Shown here piece after piece: positions 1 through 11,761 of a stretch of 44,800 nucleotides of DNA (position 1 is its first letter; every line of letters starts with the position of its first letter). The notes beneath the pieces were generated by a model. The model saw only the letters and a program-made list of their open reading frames with translations, had not been told where the DNA came from and made no database searches. Made by a program: the position numbers and the translations under genes. Source of the DNA: Dipylidium caninum (lineage: Eukaryota; Platyhelminthes; Cestoda; Cyclophyllidea; Dipylidiidae); NCBI GenBank assembly GCA_017562135.1, contig QEYB01001344.1, positions 12,501 to 57,300 on the forward strand, given 5' to 3'.

Positions 1-169
1 TCGAGGAGATGCCGTATCGGGTGCACCTGGCCGTCCGGTAACACCTTGTATATGTAGATAGCGTAACTTCTCCTTCCTCTCCTCCTTTTCTTCTTTGCTT
101 TGTCTGTCTTCGGCACCTTCACCTTCGACGCCTTCTTGGCAGCTTTGCCTGACACCACTTGGGAGCCAT
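1..169 (-). pseudogene. Histone H2B, 5' part, frame broken, runs off the window
   Basis: Histone H2B is a core nucleosome protein that pairs with H2A in chromatin. Read on the minus strand from the ATG at 169, the sequence gives MAPK, then (one base out of frame) [36 protein letters not shown] and QVHP. This is the basic N-terminal tail and first helix of animal H2B in the correct order. The frame is disturbed in several places. One base is missing just after MAPK, about three extra bases lie between RRR and SY, about six extra bases lie between KVL and QVHP, and two single-base losses near bases 8-20 spoil the expected DTGISS segment. The remaining two thirds of the gene would lie left of base 1. 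I see no H2A, H3 or H4 next to it. Homology is clear; a pseudogene is the simplest reading, but base errors in the assembly could produce the same pattern. Confidence 0.85.
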
Positions 170-1889
170 GTCGCAGTCGTAGTTCCTAGTCGTTATTCGT
201 CGTAACAGCGAGAGGCGCGATAGCGGCACAGTGCAGCTGAAGGCAGCCCAACCTAGTACCCACTAGCACGATGCGCGCCACCCTCCTCCTCCGTCTCCTT
301 TATTCCGCGTTGCACCCGACTCTTGCGCTGACAAAATTTCTTCTCGTTCCTACCCATCGGTCCGCAGATATCTACCAATGTACAGAGGCAGAGCGTGTCT
401 CTGCTCCTCCTCATTGGTCCAATCGGTGCCGCACACCGAACTCGACAGTCGTGTTAACGTCTCGACAAGCCTTCGTGGTGGACGCCTTTGGCAAGGTAAG
501 CGGCGAAGACACAAAGGAGGCCGCTACACGGACCGTGGGAACATCCTCCACACCGGCGGGCGGATGATAGGTGCTTGACACTCCAGTGTTAATGCAGTGT
601 AATCCAGTGACATGCAGTGTAGTACTGCACCTACAAAGTCGAGTTGGCTTGAGCATTTACTCTCGTCTAACACTACCCAACGCTTGGCGTTGGCAACAAG
701 ACATCTCGACATCTGCTCTCCTCTCCTCCCCTTCTTTCCCAACTCCCACCGTCCCCAACACGATGGCAATCCAATGCTCTGACTGAAGGTAGGCCAATAT
801 TGCAGTCAATGTCGGCCTCCACACATATACACACAGAAGTTGGGACGCGCACACGCCACACGTACATGCACACGACCCTCTATTTCATTCTCATATTTCG
901 CTCTCACCATCGGTCTTTGTCCTCAAATGTGTGTGGAAGAGAAAGGAATGCACTCAAGGTGGGGAGCAGTGTGAATACCAAGGGCACGCAGAGTTGGGTG
1001 GATAGGTGGATGGTTGAATGAAAAGTAAAGGTAGAAGGCCGCCTCGTTGAGACCTGAGGGAGGGGAAAAGAAGATGAAGGTTGAAGAGGGGACAAACAGA
1101 GGCACGCTCAGGCCATTGACACAAGTGGCGGAAATGAAGAGGGCACGAAGACCGTGCTGTCACCCCTCACCTACCATACCTACCTACCTACCCCACCCCT
1201 GCTCACCCTGCACCTCCCCGCCTTGCAGGCTGGCCCCTTTCCTTTTCGCCTGCCTCGCTCGGGCCTGCGCCTTCGCCTCGCCTCGCCTCGCCTCGGCCTC
1301 GCCTGCCTCTCCAATCCACTCCACCCAACTGCCACTGCCACTCTTATCGCGCTATTGTGTTGACTGCCAACAATCTGGAGTTAAAGAGAAGTCACATTTG
1401 GCCCTTAAGAGGGCCGTTGGAGCCGTTTCAAAACGTAAATCTCAACATAGCAACACACTGCCACTGTTCGTCGTTCGCTGCCACCTTACAGGCGATCACA
1501 TGCATCTTCAGCCGCGAAGCCGTTAGAGGGTGGCGGCCCTGACGTATTGAGGGCATACACCACGTCCATGGCAGTCACTCGTTCTGGCGTGTTGAGTGAC
1601 CTCTGTTACGTTACGCATCGGCGGATCACGTTTCTCGAGGAACACAACCTTGAGCACGCCCGCGCGTCTCCTCAGTATATGAGGCCGGAGATTAACGCAG
1701 ATTTACTTGTACAAGCACCTACAATTTGGCGTTGCATGAAATCATGTCGCCTAGGTGACTCATGAAACGAAATGGCTTGTCAGTAACTTTTTAGCCGTCG
1801 TTCATCTAGGATTTTCAGTGCACATGGCGTTTTGTACGAACCGTAGAGACCCCGAAATATCGCAGTGATTCATGGAAGCTAAAAACTTT
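170..1889. other. Non-coding stretch beside the H2B sequence
   Basis: No recognisable gene. The sequence holds an ATTGG/CCAAT pair at about 411-425, the sort of element seen in histone promoters, but it is some 240 bases from the H2B start and no TATA box is evident. A plus-strand frame from 271 has no recognisable features and is probably chance. Simple CTAC and CGCCT repeats lie at 1170-1310. Confidence 0.5.
1273..1309. repeat. CGCCT-type short tandem repeat
   Basis: About six imperfect copies of the pentamer CGCCT/CCTCG in a row. It makes frames open on both strands here that should not be read as genes. Confidence 0.7.
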
Positions 1890-4560
1890 CGACTCCTGCG
1901 CACTGACATAGGCTTATGATAGGCTAAATTAGGGCCCTGCCATCATCTGACCTCAATCACATCGTGTTGCCTCATCGGCGCTTTGCCTTACCTTTGAGAA
2001 AGCATGGATCGGCTGAGCATTGTGGAAAATGGACCTTGAAATGCAAGCACACAACCTGTTGAAGGGTGCTCATAAATCCGCAAGATTTTGGTGAGAGAAT
2101 GTCTCAAAGGACAAGTTGAACGAAAATCCTGGGCGCTATTTGCGTCCGAGAAGTGCCTAACTCAATCAGGTGCTGCCTTTACGAAGTTTTAAGCTGCTCA
2201 AATGCCTTTGTCCACTAACCAGAACCTTAAAGGCCTGGTCCAAAACCAGACTCCGTGTTCCCCCTCATCGCTTGCCTTTAGTTCATCGAATGGCCACCAC
2301 CTACAGCTCCCCACTCCTTCTACGCTTTGCTCTGCTCGCAAAACCAGACACTTGCTGCCATATTTGACTTTGTCTTCAGTGGGAGTAGCCATTTATCGGA
2401 TACGTAATGACTTGCTCTATGTCCTGCTTTGATGTTCGAAAAGCGAAGTGCAGGGGGCCTCCACAACAGCAGGTTTACCCATAAACCAGGCCCATCCGTC
2501 CAAATTTAATTCGCTGGCCAACCGGCGTGGAACAAAACGCCAAAAAACTTCGCACCTATGCATATGACAAGCCTATAGAAACTATTAAAGTGGAGTAGCA
2601 GGAAGAAGTTCCAGCCATCGAAATCCACTTAGCAGAGTGCGTTAGTAAGTGCCAGGAGGAAGAGGTAGGGCTGCGTATCCGCAGTTCGTAGCCCTCCACT
2701 CAGTCGCTGCGATTCTTAAGGCCCTTCATTGCATCAATCGAAAGTACCAGAGATTTCCTAAAACTACGCCACGACATATAGCGGATGGCAGCAGGTGGTG
2801 GATAAGGGGAAGTTAAGCAGTCTAAATCCGATCTAAATCCACCTAATCAATTGGGTGTAGTAGCGGTAAGAAGAAGGGTGGGGTCGGGTATGCGCGAGTC
2901 CCTGCAATAAGAAGGGCCTCTACAAACACATCTTCGTTGCCTTCAACGCCCTTCGAAATGAATGAAGCGATTTCTGTGGGAGCCCTTGCTTCCATCAACC
3001 GCTACTTTGGGTATTATGTTTGTGTAAACTTCCATCCTTCCTTTTCACCCAGTTAAAATGTACACATGCGAAAGATATACATTGGAGCTTGAAATTTCCA
3101 CATTTCGCTAAATCACATGAAAAATATTTGGATTGCAACGTCAGTGCGCCATGATGAAAACACACTCACCAGTGTGAATATCCATTTTTCCTCATTGAGC
3201 GATCGACTATGTTTGCTGCCACATGGTCTTACCTGGCGGAAAAGGTCCTCGAAAGTGGTACACATCGGTTTTACCTAGATTTTGATATGCTTCTGGGAGA
3301 ATCTCCGGAAATACATAGGTTGGGCGATAGGCGCCCTGCCGTGAGTGGGTTGCATCGCAAAAAAACTTAACCAAATCATTGTTCTTGTGTTTGATGTCTG
3401 AGCCGTGTTGGAAACTAGACCTATAGCATAACAGAAGCCACTGTCACTTATTCCGCATTATCCTCCTGCATCACTCCTCCACAACCGCCTCTCGCAAATT
3501 AACTCCCGCAATCACTCGCCTCCGTGACTCGCTATCCTTGCAGTGAGACCTGCACGCCGCGAAAAGATATAGCCATCAGCTTTATGCTATTTAACACCAT
3601 CGCGGCACGAACTAGGAGGTGGTGAGGATCTGCTTGCAGATCCACCTAGCTCTTCCGTGTAACATTAGCCGCGGCACCACCTGTCGGTGCCCTTCCATGG
3701 CATTCCCCAGTAATTCGCCCTCAATTCCCCATTTCGGGGAATATTTTGTTCACCTGACGCATAGTTAAGGACGCCTCCTAAGAAAAATGGAATGACCCGG
3801 TGTGGAGGGTCAACGTGTCAGACGTTTGTGACAGATCTGCGGTCAAAAGACAGTGGACAACACCAGCACCATCTCATTAAATGATGTGCATTATATAATT
3901 TTCCTGATCACGTATTTTGTACGGTCAACCTGACATTTCCATAAATCACCTACTCTAGCCATAAACGCATCTAGCACACGCCTGTCTTCCTCGACCTCCA
4001 ATTCACCTGCCATGGAGAAATAAACGGTAGGCGTTTTGTTGCCTGCCATTTTTATGGACAAGTTGAATTGTTCGTATGGGCTTAAAAGGATATCTTCGGG
4101 TAATGCGCTTTATGCTATGCACAATGGTAAAACGCTCATTACTCAACAACCTCCTAGGCACTGATTTAGCTGTCTAGTTTAGCGGATTCGTTGATCACCG
4201 ACTGCAGTGAAGAAGACGGAACCATTACCATTACCATTGCCAGTCTCCTGACGCCTCCTCTCACACCTCATCAACGGTCTCCTCTTCACTTCGCCTAGCA
4301 CTTTATCACCCCCTTTCAAGTGGTAAAATCTCGTTTGTTGAGTGGCAACGAAAGTCGACGAGGCAGACCTACATGGAGAATGAGGTCGCCTCACAGCCAT
4401 GAATTTGTGCGAGGGCGAGTTGACTAACGCAGTATATGACATCGCCCCAAGCTAACTAAATAGGAGCTCTCATTGCTGGAGTTTTGTACAGATGTTGACG
4501 TGATTTGGTGTCACTCGTGCGTGTACTGTACTCATCGTGCTCATGGTGATAGCACGTAGG
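1890..4560 (+). repeat. Dispersed repeat R1, copy 1 (with internal insertions)
   Basis: Blocks of this region match 19190-20356 in the same orientation and order. Examples are CACTGACATAGGC near 1900, GAGAAGTGCCTAA at about 2150, GGATTGCAACGTCAGTGCGCC near 3130, AACCAAATCATTGTTC near 3370, and AAAAGGATATCTTCGGGTAATGCG at 4084 (shown here in part). Identity is roughly 70-80% by eye with many small gaps. About 900 bases at 2170-3075 have no partner in copy 2, so they are an insertion here or a deletion there. The last part (3700-4560) also matches 33780-34135. No open frame is conserved between copies, so it looks like an old non-coding element or segmental duplication. Terminal repeats or target-site duplications were not found. 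Confidence 0.7.
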
Positions 4561-6783
4561 TTTCCGGCAACGAACTCACAATCCCGCACCTGACTCGTCT
4601 ACGAAAGCGGTTTTGTTCGGCATGAGTAAAGTGGTCTGTGTACTTGGCAACTTATTACATAGGCAGCGTGTGATCGAGCTACGTAGTGGGAGTGCGGATC
4701 TAATCGCATTAGCGAGTTTGTGCTCGAGTTGGAGAAAGGGATATGGGAAAAGAAAGGGAAGTGTCGGGAATGCGAGCGATGTTGGGTCCATTGTTCGAAA
4801 TGGTACATTGATGAAGGCGAACTTGGAGTATAATCGAGCGGAATCGCAATGTCCACTTTTATCCGGACAGCAAAAATTGGAATGTTGGATCAACTAGACA
4901 GGGCCCTTCTACATCAAGGCAATTGTACTCAGTGCCAAGCGCAGAGTGAGAGAAATTTTCTTCTAGCTTTGCCGATTGGTGTGTGTTATGAATGACCATT
5001 TCTTTACCCTGCAATGGTCTTCCCGCTTTGGTTAAAATGCCACTGCTATTAGCTGGCAATTTAACGTTCTCCAAATAAAGGGCTCGAGCTTACGGCAATT
5101 TGCAGTATTTATCTTTATGAGACCCCATAATGAACGACGTCAGCCTGAAAAATAGTTGACGAGTTCTTGGTGAGTGGTGTAGCTGGGACGAAGAAACTCC
5201 ACTTGACTGGACCTTCGCGCTCTCCATACGGTGTCTCTCGGGCAAGCTGTCCGGCTACAATCTACTTACCCCTTCTCAGGCCACAGTTCTGCGGCGATGA
5301 GATCGGTGGTGCTATTTACATACAAATGGTGTCTCTAGTTGTTGGTAAATTCTCTGCTGCACTTACACCAACACCATTACCAGGAAAGGCGTCCATTTCA
5401 GCGTATTCCAGCAAAAGAGCAATCACAGCAGCAGAGTGAAAAATTGTGAACACTATTTCCCAGATACCCCCAACATAGCCCAATCAAGTGGTGAGGAAAC
5501 CGGTCAATTTTTAATTATTTTACCCTAAAAACCTCTCCTTCCCTTTGCTATTTCGGTTTGCAGGAAAAATCATTTTTATATTGTCATCGCCCATCTCCCT
5601 CCCTCCCTAGCTGCTCTCCCCTCTCAGCTGTCCAGAAGGCAGCTCTGACAAGTGAAACTATTTGCCCACATCGTGACCCGCGCAATGGCAATGGTGTCCG
5701 CCGAGAATCACGTGGCATCAATAGCTTCCTCAATGTGTTCGCATTTTCAAATAGCCTCGGTGCATATCTCAACTGCCGACTTCTTGCCACGTTAACTGCT
5801 TACACGTGGCTACGAGTTGATGTGCAATTGCTCTTAGCATTCCTCACAATCCCTCCCTTCCAACTCGTTTGCATGGTTGTGCTACTCGCCTAAATGCGTG
5901 AATTCTGCTATTGAACCCTCCACGGCGCAGAAGCAAATTCTACTGCAGCACCAACTTAATGCGGAAAAAGTGAGGCGTGCGTCCGCATACCTTCATTTAG
6001 TCTTAGTACTCAATCCCACCTGATTGCCTTTGTCAGTAAGGCGATAAAAGTCGTGGTCGTCGTTGCTGTCGGGGAGGACACACTTCTCCCTATTAAAAGG
6101 GCAGGCAGGCAAGGGCATGGAATGGGACGAGAGCACTAAAGAGGGAGTAGGCTTGTAGGATGCAAGCTGCATTTTAGTCTCAAGGTTCTTCCCTCGCATC
6201 TGTCTTACCTTAACAGACGTAATGGATAGGCTTGATATCCGTTACCCGAGGTGAACTGATTGGCGTCCTTGTCCAATGTCCAATCATCGCTAAGACCTCG
6301 GCCAAACGAAGATATAATCACACACATACACACGCAAACCGCCACACGAGCGGTTATGAGGAGTGAAATGGAATTATTTACTTTACCTCCTTTATTATCC
6401 CAGTCTTTACAGCAGCAACCGCAAAAGACCAAGCGCGAATGGACAAGAGGTGGGATCACATCTCAGATGGTATCGAAAAGGAAACGGAATTGGAAATGGA
6501 AGTGAAGGGATAGTCAGAAGAGGAGGTGGCTTCAGATGTGGAAGCGGAGGTAGGGACGGGTACGAGGAGTTGGACGGAGAGGGAGGAAGACAAATGAGAG
6601 AGAGAAAGAGGGCGGAAGGGAAATAAGCACGCAATAATCGTTGTCGGAGGCAGAATGTGAAACAGAAAAGGGAACTGAATCCATATAATCAAGGGAATCA
6701 GAAGCAGATGGAAAGGACGCATTACATTTGGGACATTGCTATAAGAATAGGATTTTGAGGAAGATTACTCCGTGTCCGCTGAA
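4561..6783. other. Non-coding stretch, no gene seen
   Basis: Only short open frames are present, none conserved or recognisable. A strongly purine-rich run (GGA/GAA) occupies about 6440-6625 on the plus strand and opens long serine/proline-rich frames on the other strand by composition alone. Confidence 0.5.
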
Positions 6784-7230
6784 GAAGCACTCAAACGTAT
6801 CCGTCAGTTTTCACTTCGTTTTAAGATTTACGTAGTCCTTCCGAGGAGTGTGGTGCATTGGTTTTTGAGTGATCTTTGACTGAAGACGATATGTCTTCTC
6901 TGCATATTTGCGAACAAAACGCGTGTCAGGGAAGAGACGCCGCCGGCAAAACCACCCACAGGCCCATATGACAACGGTTGATGGATATTTTTATGGCAAG
7001 ATGAGCCTGAAGGAGATGGCTCTGAGCCCCTAGAAAAAGCACTCAAACGAATCCGTGAGTGTTCACTTGCTTAGTCTTATAATCAAAGTAGTCCTCCTCC
7101 AGTCAGTAGTGTGGTACGATTATTTTTGAGTGATCTTTGACTAAAAATGAGGCCTCTTCTCTGCATAGTTGCCAACCGTGAGGAGACGCTGTCAACGAAA
7201 CCATCTATAAGGACATCTGTAAGAGACCAG
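6784..7230 (+). repeat. Diverged tandem duplication, period 253 bp
   Basis: AAGCACTCAAACG starts at 6784 and again at 7037. The two units then share in order GTAGTCCT, GTGTGGT, TTTTTGAGTGATCTTTGACT, CTTCTCTGCATA and GAGACGC. The second unit fades out near 7230. No coding frame is kept between units. Confidence 0.8.
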
Positions 7231-8497
7231 TGTACATCGTCTTCAAGCATTGGAGGGAGTTAATGTCAAGTTCCAGGGCATTGAAGCCCAATAACCTTTC
7301 CTGTTTGGTAGTGGAAAAGAAGATTCACGGACGCATTTTGTTGCTCTTGGAGGAAGACGCAGATGGCGTGAGTAGATGGTATAAATCGGTTAGATTTCGG
7401 GCGGAGGGGAAAGAGAACCGGAGGTCGAGGAGCCGAGGAGTCGAGGAAATGGACGAGAAAATGAGGTTTGTAGAGCTTTGAAGGGCGCAGGTAAACACAC
7501 GCAAGGTGAGGGGAAAGGCATTGCTTGTTTGCATATTGTTAACAGTGGATAAAGGAGCGGACGAATGTGAATGCTTGTTGTTGAATACATCTTGAGTAAA
7601 GACCGTCGTCGGCCAGAGTTGAAATTTCTCCAAAATTAACGACCGTCAAAGATGGCGGTTTTCTGTAAGAAGAATGGAGAACGACTATTCTCTTCGCGAA
7701 ACTACAGAAACCATAGTTGATGAGTAGTCCAACACGCCAAGTGACCAACACCGCAACAGACCATCCGTCCAGGAATCAAAGCAAATCGGGCTGCTAGAAT
7801 GCAGATCCATGAACGTCCTCGGCAATGTCTAAGCACACGCTGTGAGCGGTGATTCCACTACTGAGAAAAAGACGCATCCCCGGCAACGTTTGTGCATTTA
7901 CGAGTTGGTTCTCGGCCGATTGCCAGCAAGTATAGTGACTCAGATCCCGACGCTGGAGATAAGCGCGTCTGTCTGGATGACTGACTCTTCACTACAGTAG
8001 CCACGAGACAGGAGAACGAGATAATGCTCGACAATAAATTAGTAATCGGAGCAAGTTACCGAAAAAAGTGCAACCGTCCACCTGCCGTCCACTTGCGCAG
8101 TCCACTTTCGTAGACTCCGCTTGACTCCGAAGTGCCTCAGAATGGCGCCGCATTCTCCCGAAGGCAAATGCGACGAAACAATTCCTACCGCCCTTCATTC
8201 GGTTCGCAAGCAAGCAATCAAGCAGAGGAAAGCAAAGGTCAAGTTCGCAAAGTGACTTTCTGCACGAGGAAAGACGTCAACAAATTCGAATCCAATCGAT
8301 ACCGCGGCTCACAATCGATTATGGCAGCGTCAGTAATTCTTCATGCCATGGTTGGCAGCACTTCGTGAGTGGGCGCATTCAGGCAGTTGTCAGGGATAAA
8401 GTAAAGCACCATGCACCCAAGTGCGTCGTGGCCGCTTCAGGCAGCCGCGCAGGCCATACTCTCGTGCGGAAATGGGCGCCGTTTTGGCCCTTGTGGC
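7231..8497. other. Non-coding stretch up to the inverted-repeat arm
   Basis: No gene recognised. Open frames at 7325-7633 (minus) and 8132-8368 (plus) have no family signature, no flanking splice or promoter signals that stand out, and no second copy in the window. Confidence 0.45.
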
Positions 8498-9236
8498 TGA
8501 ATTCAACCTATGTGAAGAGGTCGCCACTTGGCAAGCACAGTAGTCTAACCAGTTACCTGAACTGCCGACTCGTTCATTGAAACGCCTTCACCTTCACTTT
8601 CACCTTCACCTTGCCTTCGCTTTCGCTTTCGCTTTCGCCTTCTGCCTCGGCGGTCAACCCACGGTTCTGCTTCTGCTTCTGCTTTGCTTCTGCATCTGCC
8701 AATATCTTCACGCAGTCTAATCCAACCTTTGTCTATCAATTTGGTTGCTCTCAGTCTCGTCACACATTTAGCTACCACTGTTATGTATCCACAGATCAAC
8801 GAAGCCCAATTCACTTCTCTCTCCCACTCACCATTAGCCCATTCTCTCGCCTCCAATACCTTTTGCAAAGCGCACATCTCTGCTGCTTCAGAGGCCGCCT
8901 ACCCACATCATTACTCGCCCTCGATATCAGTCAAGTGAGAGTGAATAGACGGTTTCCTTCCCCTCTAGTCGCTTTCATTCCTCCATTCTTCCCTTCCCTT
9001 CCCATCCCTTCCCTTCCCTTTGTCTCTTCTTTTATTTGGCCCACAAATCCCCCTCGTCCGCATTGTTACAGTCCTCCTCTGCTCTTCATCCTCCTCCTCC
9101 TCCTCCTCCTCCTCCTCCTCCTCCTTCTTCTTCTTCTTCTTCTTTCTCCTATCAACGCTTCTGGTTATCCTCAAATGTTAATACATCGGTGAACCATGGT
9201 TTTCTATGTGTCCACCTCACCAATCACTTATCACCA
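8498..9236 (+). repeat. Large inverted repeat, left arm
   Basis: This 739-bp block recurs in reverse complement at 17323-18124. Both start at TGAATTCAACCTATGTGAAG and end at CAATCACTTATCACCA. The arms are nearly identical: an open frame from 8611 gives the same peptide in both for about 180 residues, differing only in microsatellite length. Both carry a TTCRCC/TTTCGC hexamer run, a TTCCC run and a (CCT)n(TTC)n tract. The left arm lacks 77 bp present in the right arm. Ends show no terminal inverted repeats. The frames in it are low-complexity (serine, leucine or proline runs) and are not convincing genes. It could be a mobile element of unknown class or a recent inverted duplication. Confidence 0.9.
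9088..9146. repeat. (CCT)n(TTC)n microsatellite
   Basis: About twelve CCT/CTC triplets followed by seven TTC triplets. The copy in the right arm is shorter. It yields poly-leucine, poly-proline or poly-glutamate in different frames. Confidence 0.9.
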
Positions 9237-10746
9237 GGCACTATTTAAACGAGACGCGAGCAATTTGGTATAAGCGGCGACCAGCGAGGAAGGAAGGCGC
9301 TGAAGGCCTACACCAGGTAATAAGAGTTGGGGGATGATTGTGGAAAGCAATGTATTGAAAAGGTTATGTTATAGACTTACTTTTAACCTTTGAGGAGTAT
9401 ATTCCCCCACGAACACTTTCCTTTTTGTACTTTGTATGTGTTGCCTGTGTCGCTTCAATCGTGTTTGATTCACTTCATTGGTTGAATTTCCTTGATGGTT
9501 AGCGTTCTGTGTGTTGCTTATTTCTCAATAGTCTCCCCCTGATTTTAATCTCGTTTTATCTATCTATCATCAGTGTAGAAGCAATGTTTGTCAATATGCT
9601 AGGCTCAAGGCATAGATTCTACATTTATAAGTGATTATGTCATGAAGTTAGGATCGTTAGGAGATGTATTCCTGTTGTTGTTGTCATTTCACTTAAAAAC
9701 TTGACGGAAAGCGTTTGTTAGCCTCTATGGCATCAAGTCATACTGTTGTAGCTTTTCTTGGTCTACATTAAATGGATACCAGTCATCTATGTGGCTGAAA
9801 TACTTATTCACACCTTCTGGGGCTTCATAGTCTTGATGTGGTGTAGGCAAGAGTCAATAAAACTCTTCTGTTTTGAGAAGAGGAGATATGACGTTGGAAA
9901 CCATGAAGCAGGTGATTTTGTTAAGGCAGCGTTTAAATGGAACTTAGATGGATAAATCGTGACGTTCACCGACCCATACTGGTGACGACGAAAAGGAGAA
10001 GGAGTAGGAGGAGAAAGAGCATTTGAGGCCGACGACAGTGTAATCTGTTTCACCATACACAAACGCTGCCGTTTAGACACAAAATTTGCCGCATAACGAC
10101 GCAGAACGACGTCTTGAGTGTTTAGTTTAGTAATGACATCTCCATCAAATTTTAAAACAGTCTTATCGCTTGTCCAACGGTCCGGCGGTCCCCTCTTGCC
10201 TTCCTGCAATTCCAACAGTTTCAACTGATCACACCAGAAATTCTTCGGCATCCAGTAAACGGATCGTTAGGCGCATGTGAAGTGCGCCGTTGTGCGTCTT
10301 CTAATGTATGCGAGGTGAGCTGACGGGTTTAGTCTCCCACTCTGTAAACAACGCCAACTGCCTCGCCGGCCGAGCTCAGGTTGAAGGCGATGGCCTTCGT
10401 AGTGTGAAATGCCTGAAGATGAGACCCATCCAAGGAGTTTCGCTAACTCGGTCGATTGCTGCTGCCCCCGCGTCTAATTGATAGCACACGCGAGTGGTGA
10501 GGAAACCCTTGGCTCACCAAGAACCACCAGGATTAGGCGGTCATTTTTTTCGCTCAACAAAGATGTAATTGTTTTATTGGGTGTACACAAACACACGCCC
10601 ACATGCGTAACCGTAGTAGAGCAAACTGAATTTACGTGTACAGCACGTGTGTGTGCTTGCACAGTCATACCTACCGGGTTGACAAGTAAATGAGGGCGGA
10701 TGTTAAGAATGTAAAGCCAAATAAATTCTAATTATGATACTGACAC
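9237..10746. other. Non-coding stretch with one unassigned open frame
   Basis: No recognised gene. A minus-strand frame of 147 codons runs 10251 to 9808 from a true ATG. It begins MPKNFWCDQLKLLELQ and its first 65 residues look protein-like, but I see no domain. A run this long is near what chance gives in 45 kb, so it is listed here rather than as a gene. Confidence 0.35.
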
Positions 10747-10758
10747 CTCTCCTCTTCC

Positions 10759-10765
10759 TTTTATA
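10759..10765 (-). promoter_or_regulatory. TATA box of the duplicated (orphan) promoter
   Basis: Reads TATAAAAGGAAGAGG on the minus strand, aligned with TATAAAAGAGGGAAGAGG of the intact gene. A CCAAT motif lies at 10781-10785. The next minus-strand ATG frame (10668-10474, 64 codons) is unlike the secreted protein and looks like chance around CA repeats. Confidence 0.5.
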
Positions 10766-11125
10766 CCGGACTGTGGATGTCCAATGGCAAATCAAATGAG
10801 GGGTGGTGCTGCATTCTCGAGGCTGGTGTCAATTCACTCCCTTAATGCTTTTTACTAGTATTTACTAATTAATTGCCAGTTGAAAAACCGAAACATCTAA
10901 TGCTTACTCAATAAAAAATCTTTCAGTTAGGGCTTTGGGGTCATTCTTGTCCTATGGCACACCAAATTCTCACCATATTGAAGCTCTAATGAGGTTTTCG
11001 GGACTGTCTTTCAATGGTTTTGGTAAAAAAGCCAATGACTATTTTCAATCACACATTAACTCCTTTCGCAAGGGAAGATTCTCTCCGCCAGTATAAACTC
11101 AACAAACTTGTTTTCCAATTTGTGC

Positions 11126-11400
11126 TGCTGAATACGAAAGGAGTAGCATAAAATGTTTGGTGTTAGTTTGACTGAAGCATTAAATGTAGAGGAAAATTTT
11201 ACCACCGTCACGAACGGTTCCCCACCGCCCAAGGGATTACGATCAAGCGGATTCGTATTGTACTTCCTGTCGCCTTACTTTGTGTCGAGGGACTGATAAA
11301 ACGCCTACTCTATAGATTGTGGTGCTCCATGAATTTGCTGAATACGAAAGGAGTGACATAAATTGCTTGGTGTTAGTTTTACTGGGGCATTAAATGTTAG
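11126..11400 (+). repeat. Short duplicated module, period 210 bp
   Basis: The module TGCTGAATACGAAAGGAGT followed by GCATAAA-TG, TTGGTGTTAGTTT and GCATTAAATGT occurs at 11126-11190 and again at 11336-11400. It sits inside the duplicated upstream region; a worn relative is recognisable near 12360. Confidence 0.75.
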
Positions 11401-11690
11401 CAAAGAATTGTGTCACCACCTCACTTTGTGACGAGGGTCCGATTAAGCGCCTGATCAGTAGATTTTCGTGCTCCATTAGTTTACACCGCGTCTTTTACAA
11501 ATTGGCGTAGGAGGCGCATCAGTGTAGCGCGGCAAGCTTTTACACACAGTAGATACGTCAGATAAAAACGAGCGCATATCAAGCACGTCGACCGTTACGA
11601 TCCCGGTCGTCCGCCGCCCCTACTCAACCAAGGCCAAAAATCCCCATTTCCCGCCATTTTGACACAGATGGCCAGCTTGAGAGCAAACAA

Positions 11691-11696
11691 TTTATT
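11691..11696 (-). terminator. Polyadenylation signal AATAAA
   Basis: AATAAA on the minus strand, 66 bases past the stop codon of the small secreted-protein gene, where a polyadenylation signal is expected. Confidence 0.65.
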
Positions 11697-11761
11697 GGCC
11701 ATAGCCTTGAAACCCTACGTGCCGTAATCTATCCTCGATTGAAGCGGAAGGGTGCACGACT

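Larger units (their letters stand above)
10747..11560 (-). repeat. Duplicate of the upstream region of the small secreted-protein gene
   Basis: Matches 12000-12640 in the same orientation: the CCTCTTCC-TTTTATA block, a CCAAT motif, GACCGAAATGTCTAAT-like sequence near 10890, CCTCACTTTGTGAC near 11420, AAGCGCCTG-TCAG near 11440 and GTAGGCGCA-CAGTGTAGCGCG near 11510. The match stops just inside the presumed transcript start; the coding part is not duplicated. So this is a second promoter region with no matching gene. Confidence 0.75.

Noticed and set aside
170..600. A divergent H2A gene next to H2B
   Set aside because: No H2A motif appears in any plus-strand frame to the right of the H2B start.
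8611..9192. The longest open frames in the window (193 and 209 codons) in the two inverted-repeat arms
   Set aside because: They consist of hexamer, TTCCC and CCT/TTC simple repeats that open frames on both strands. The protein is low-complexity, and the ends differ between arms without any gene structure.
8498..9236. Terminal inverted repeats or target-site duplications at the arm ends
   Set aside because: The two ends of the arm are not complementary. The only flank match is GGC on both sides of the left arm, which is not repeated around the right arm.
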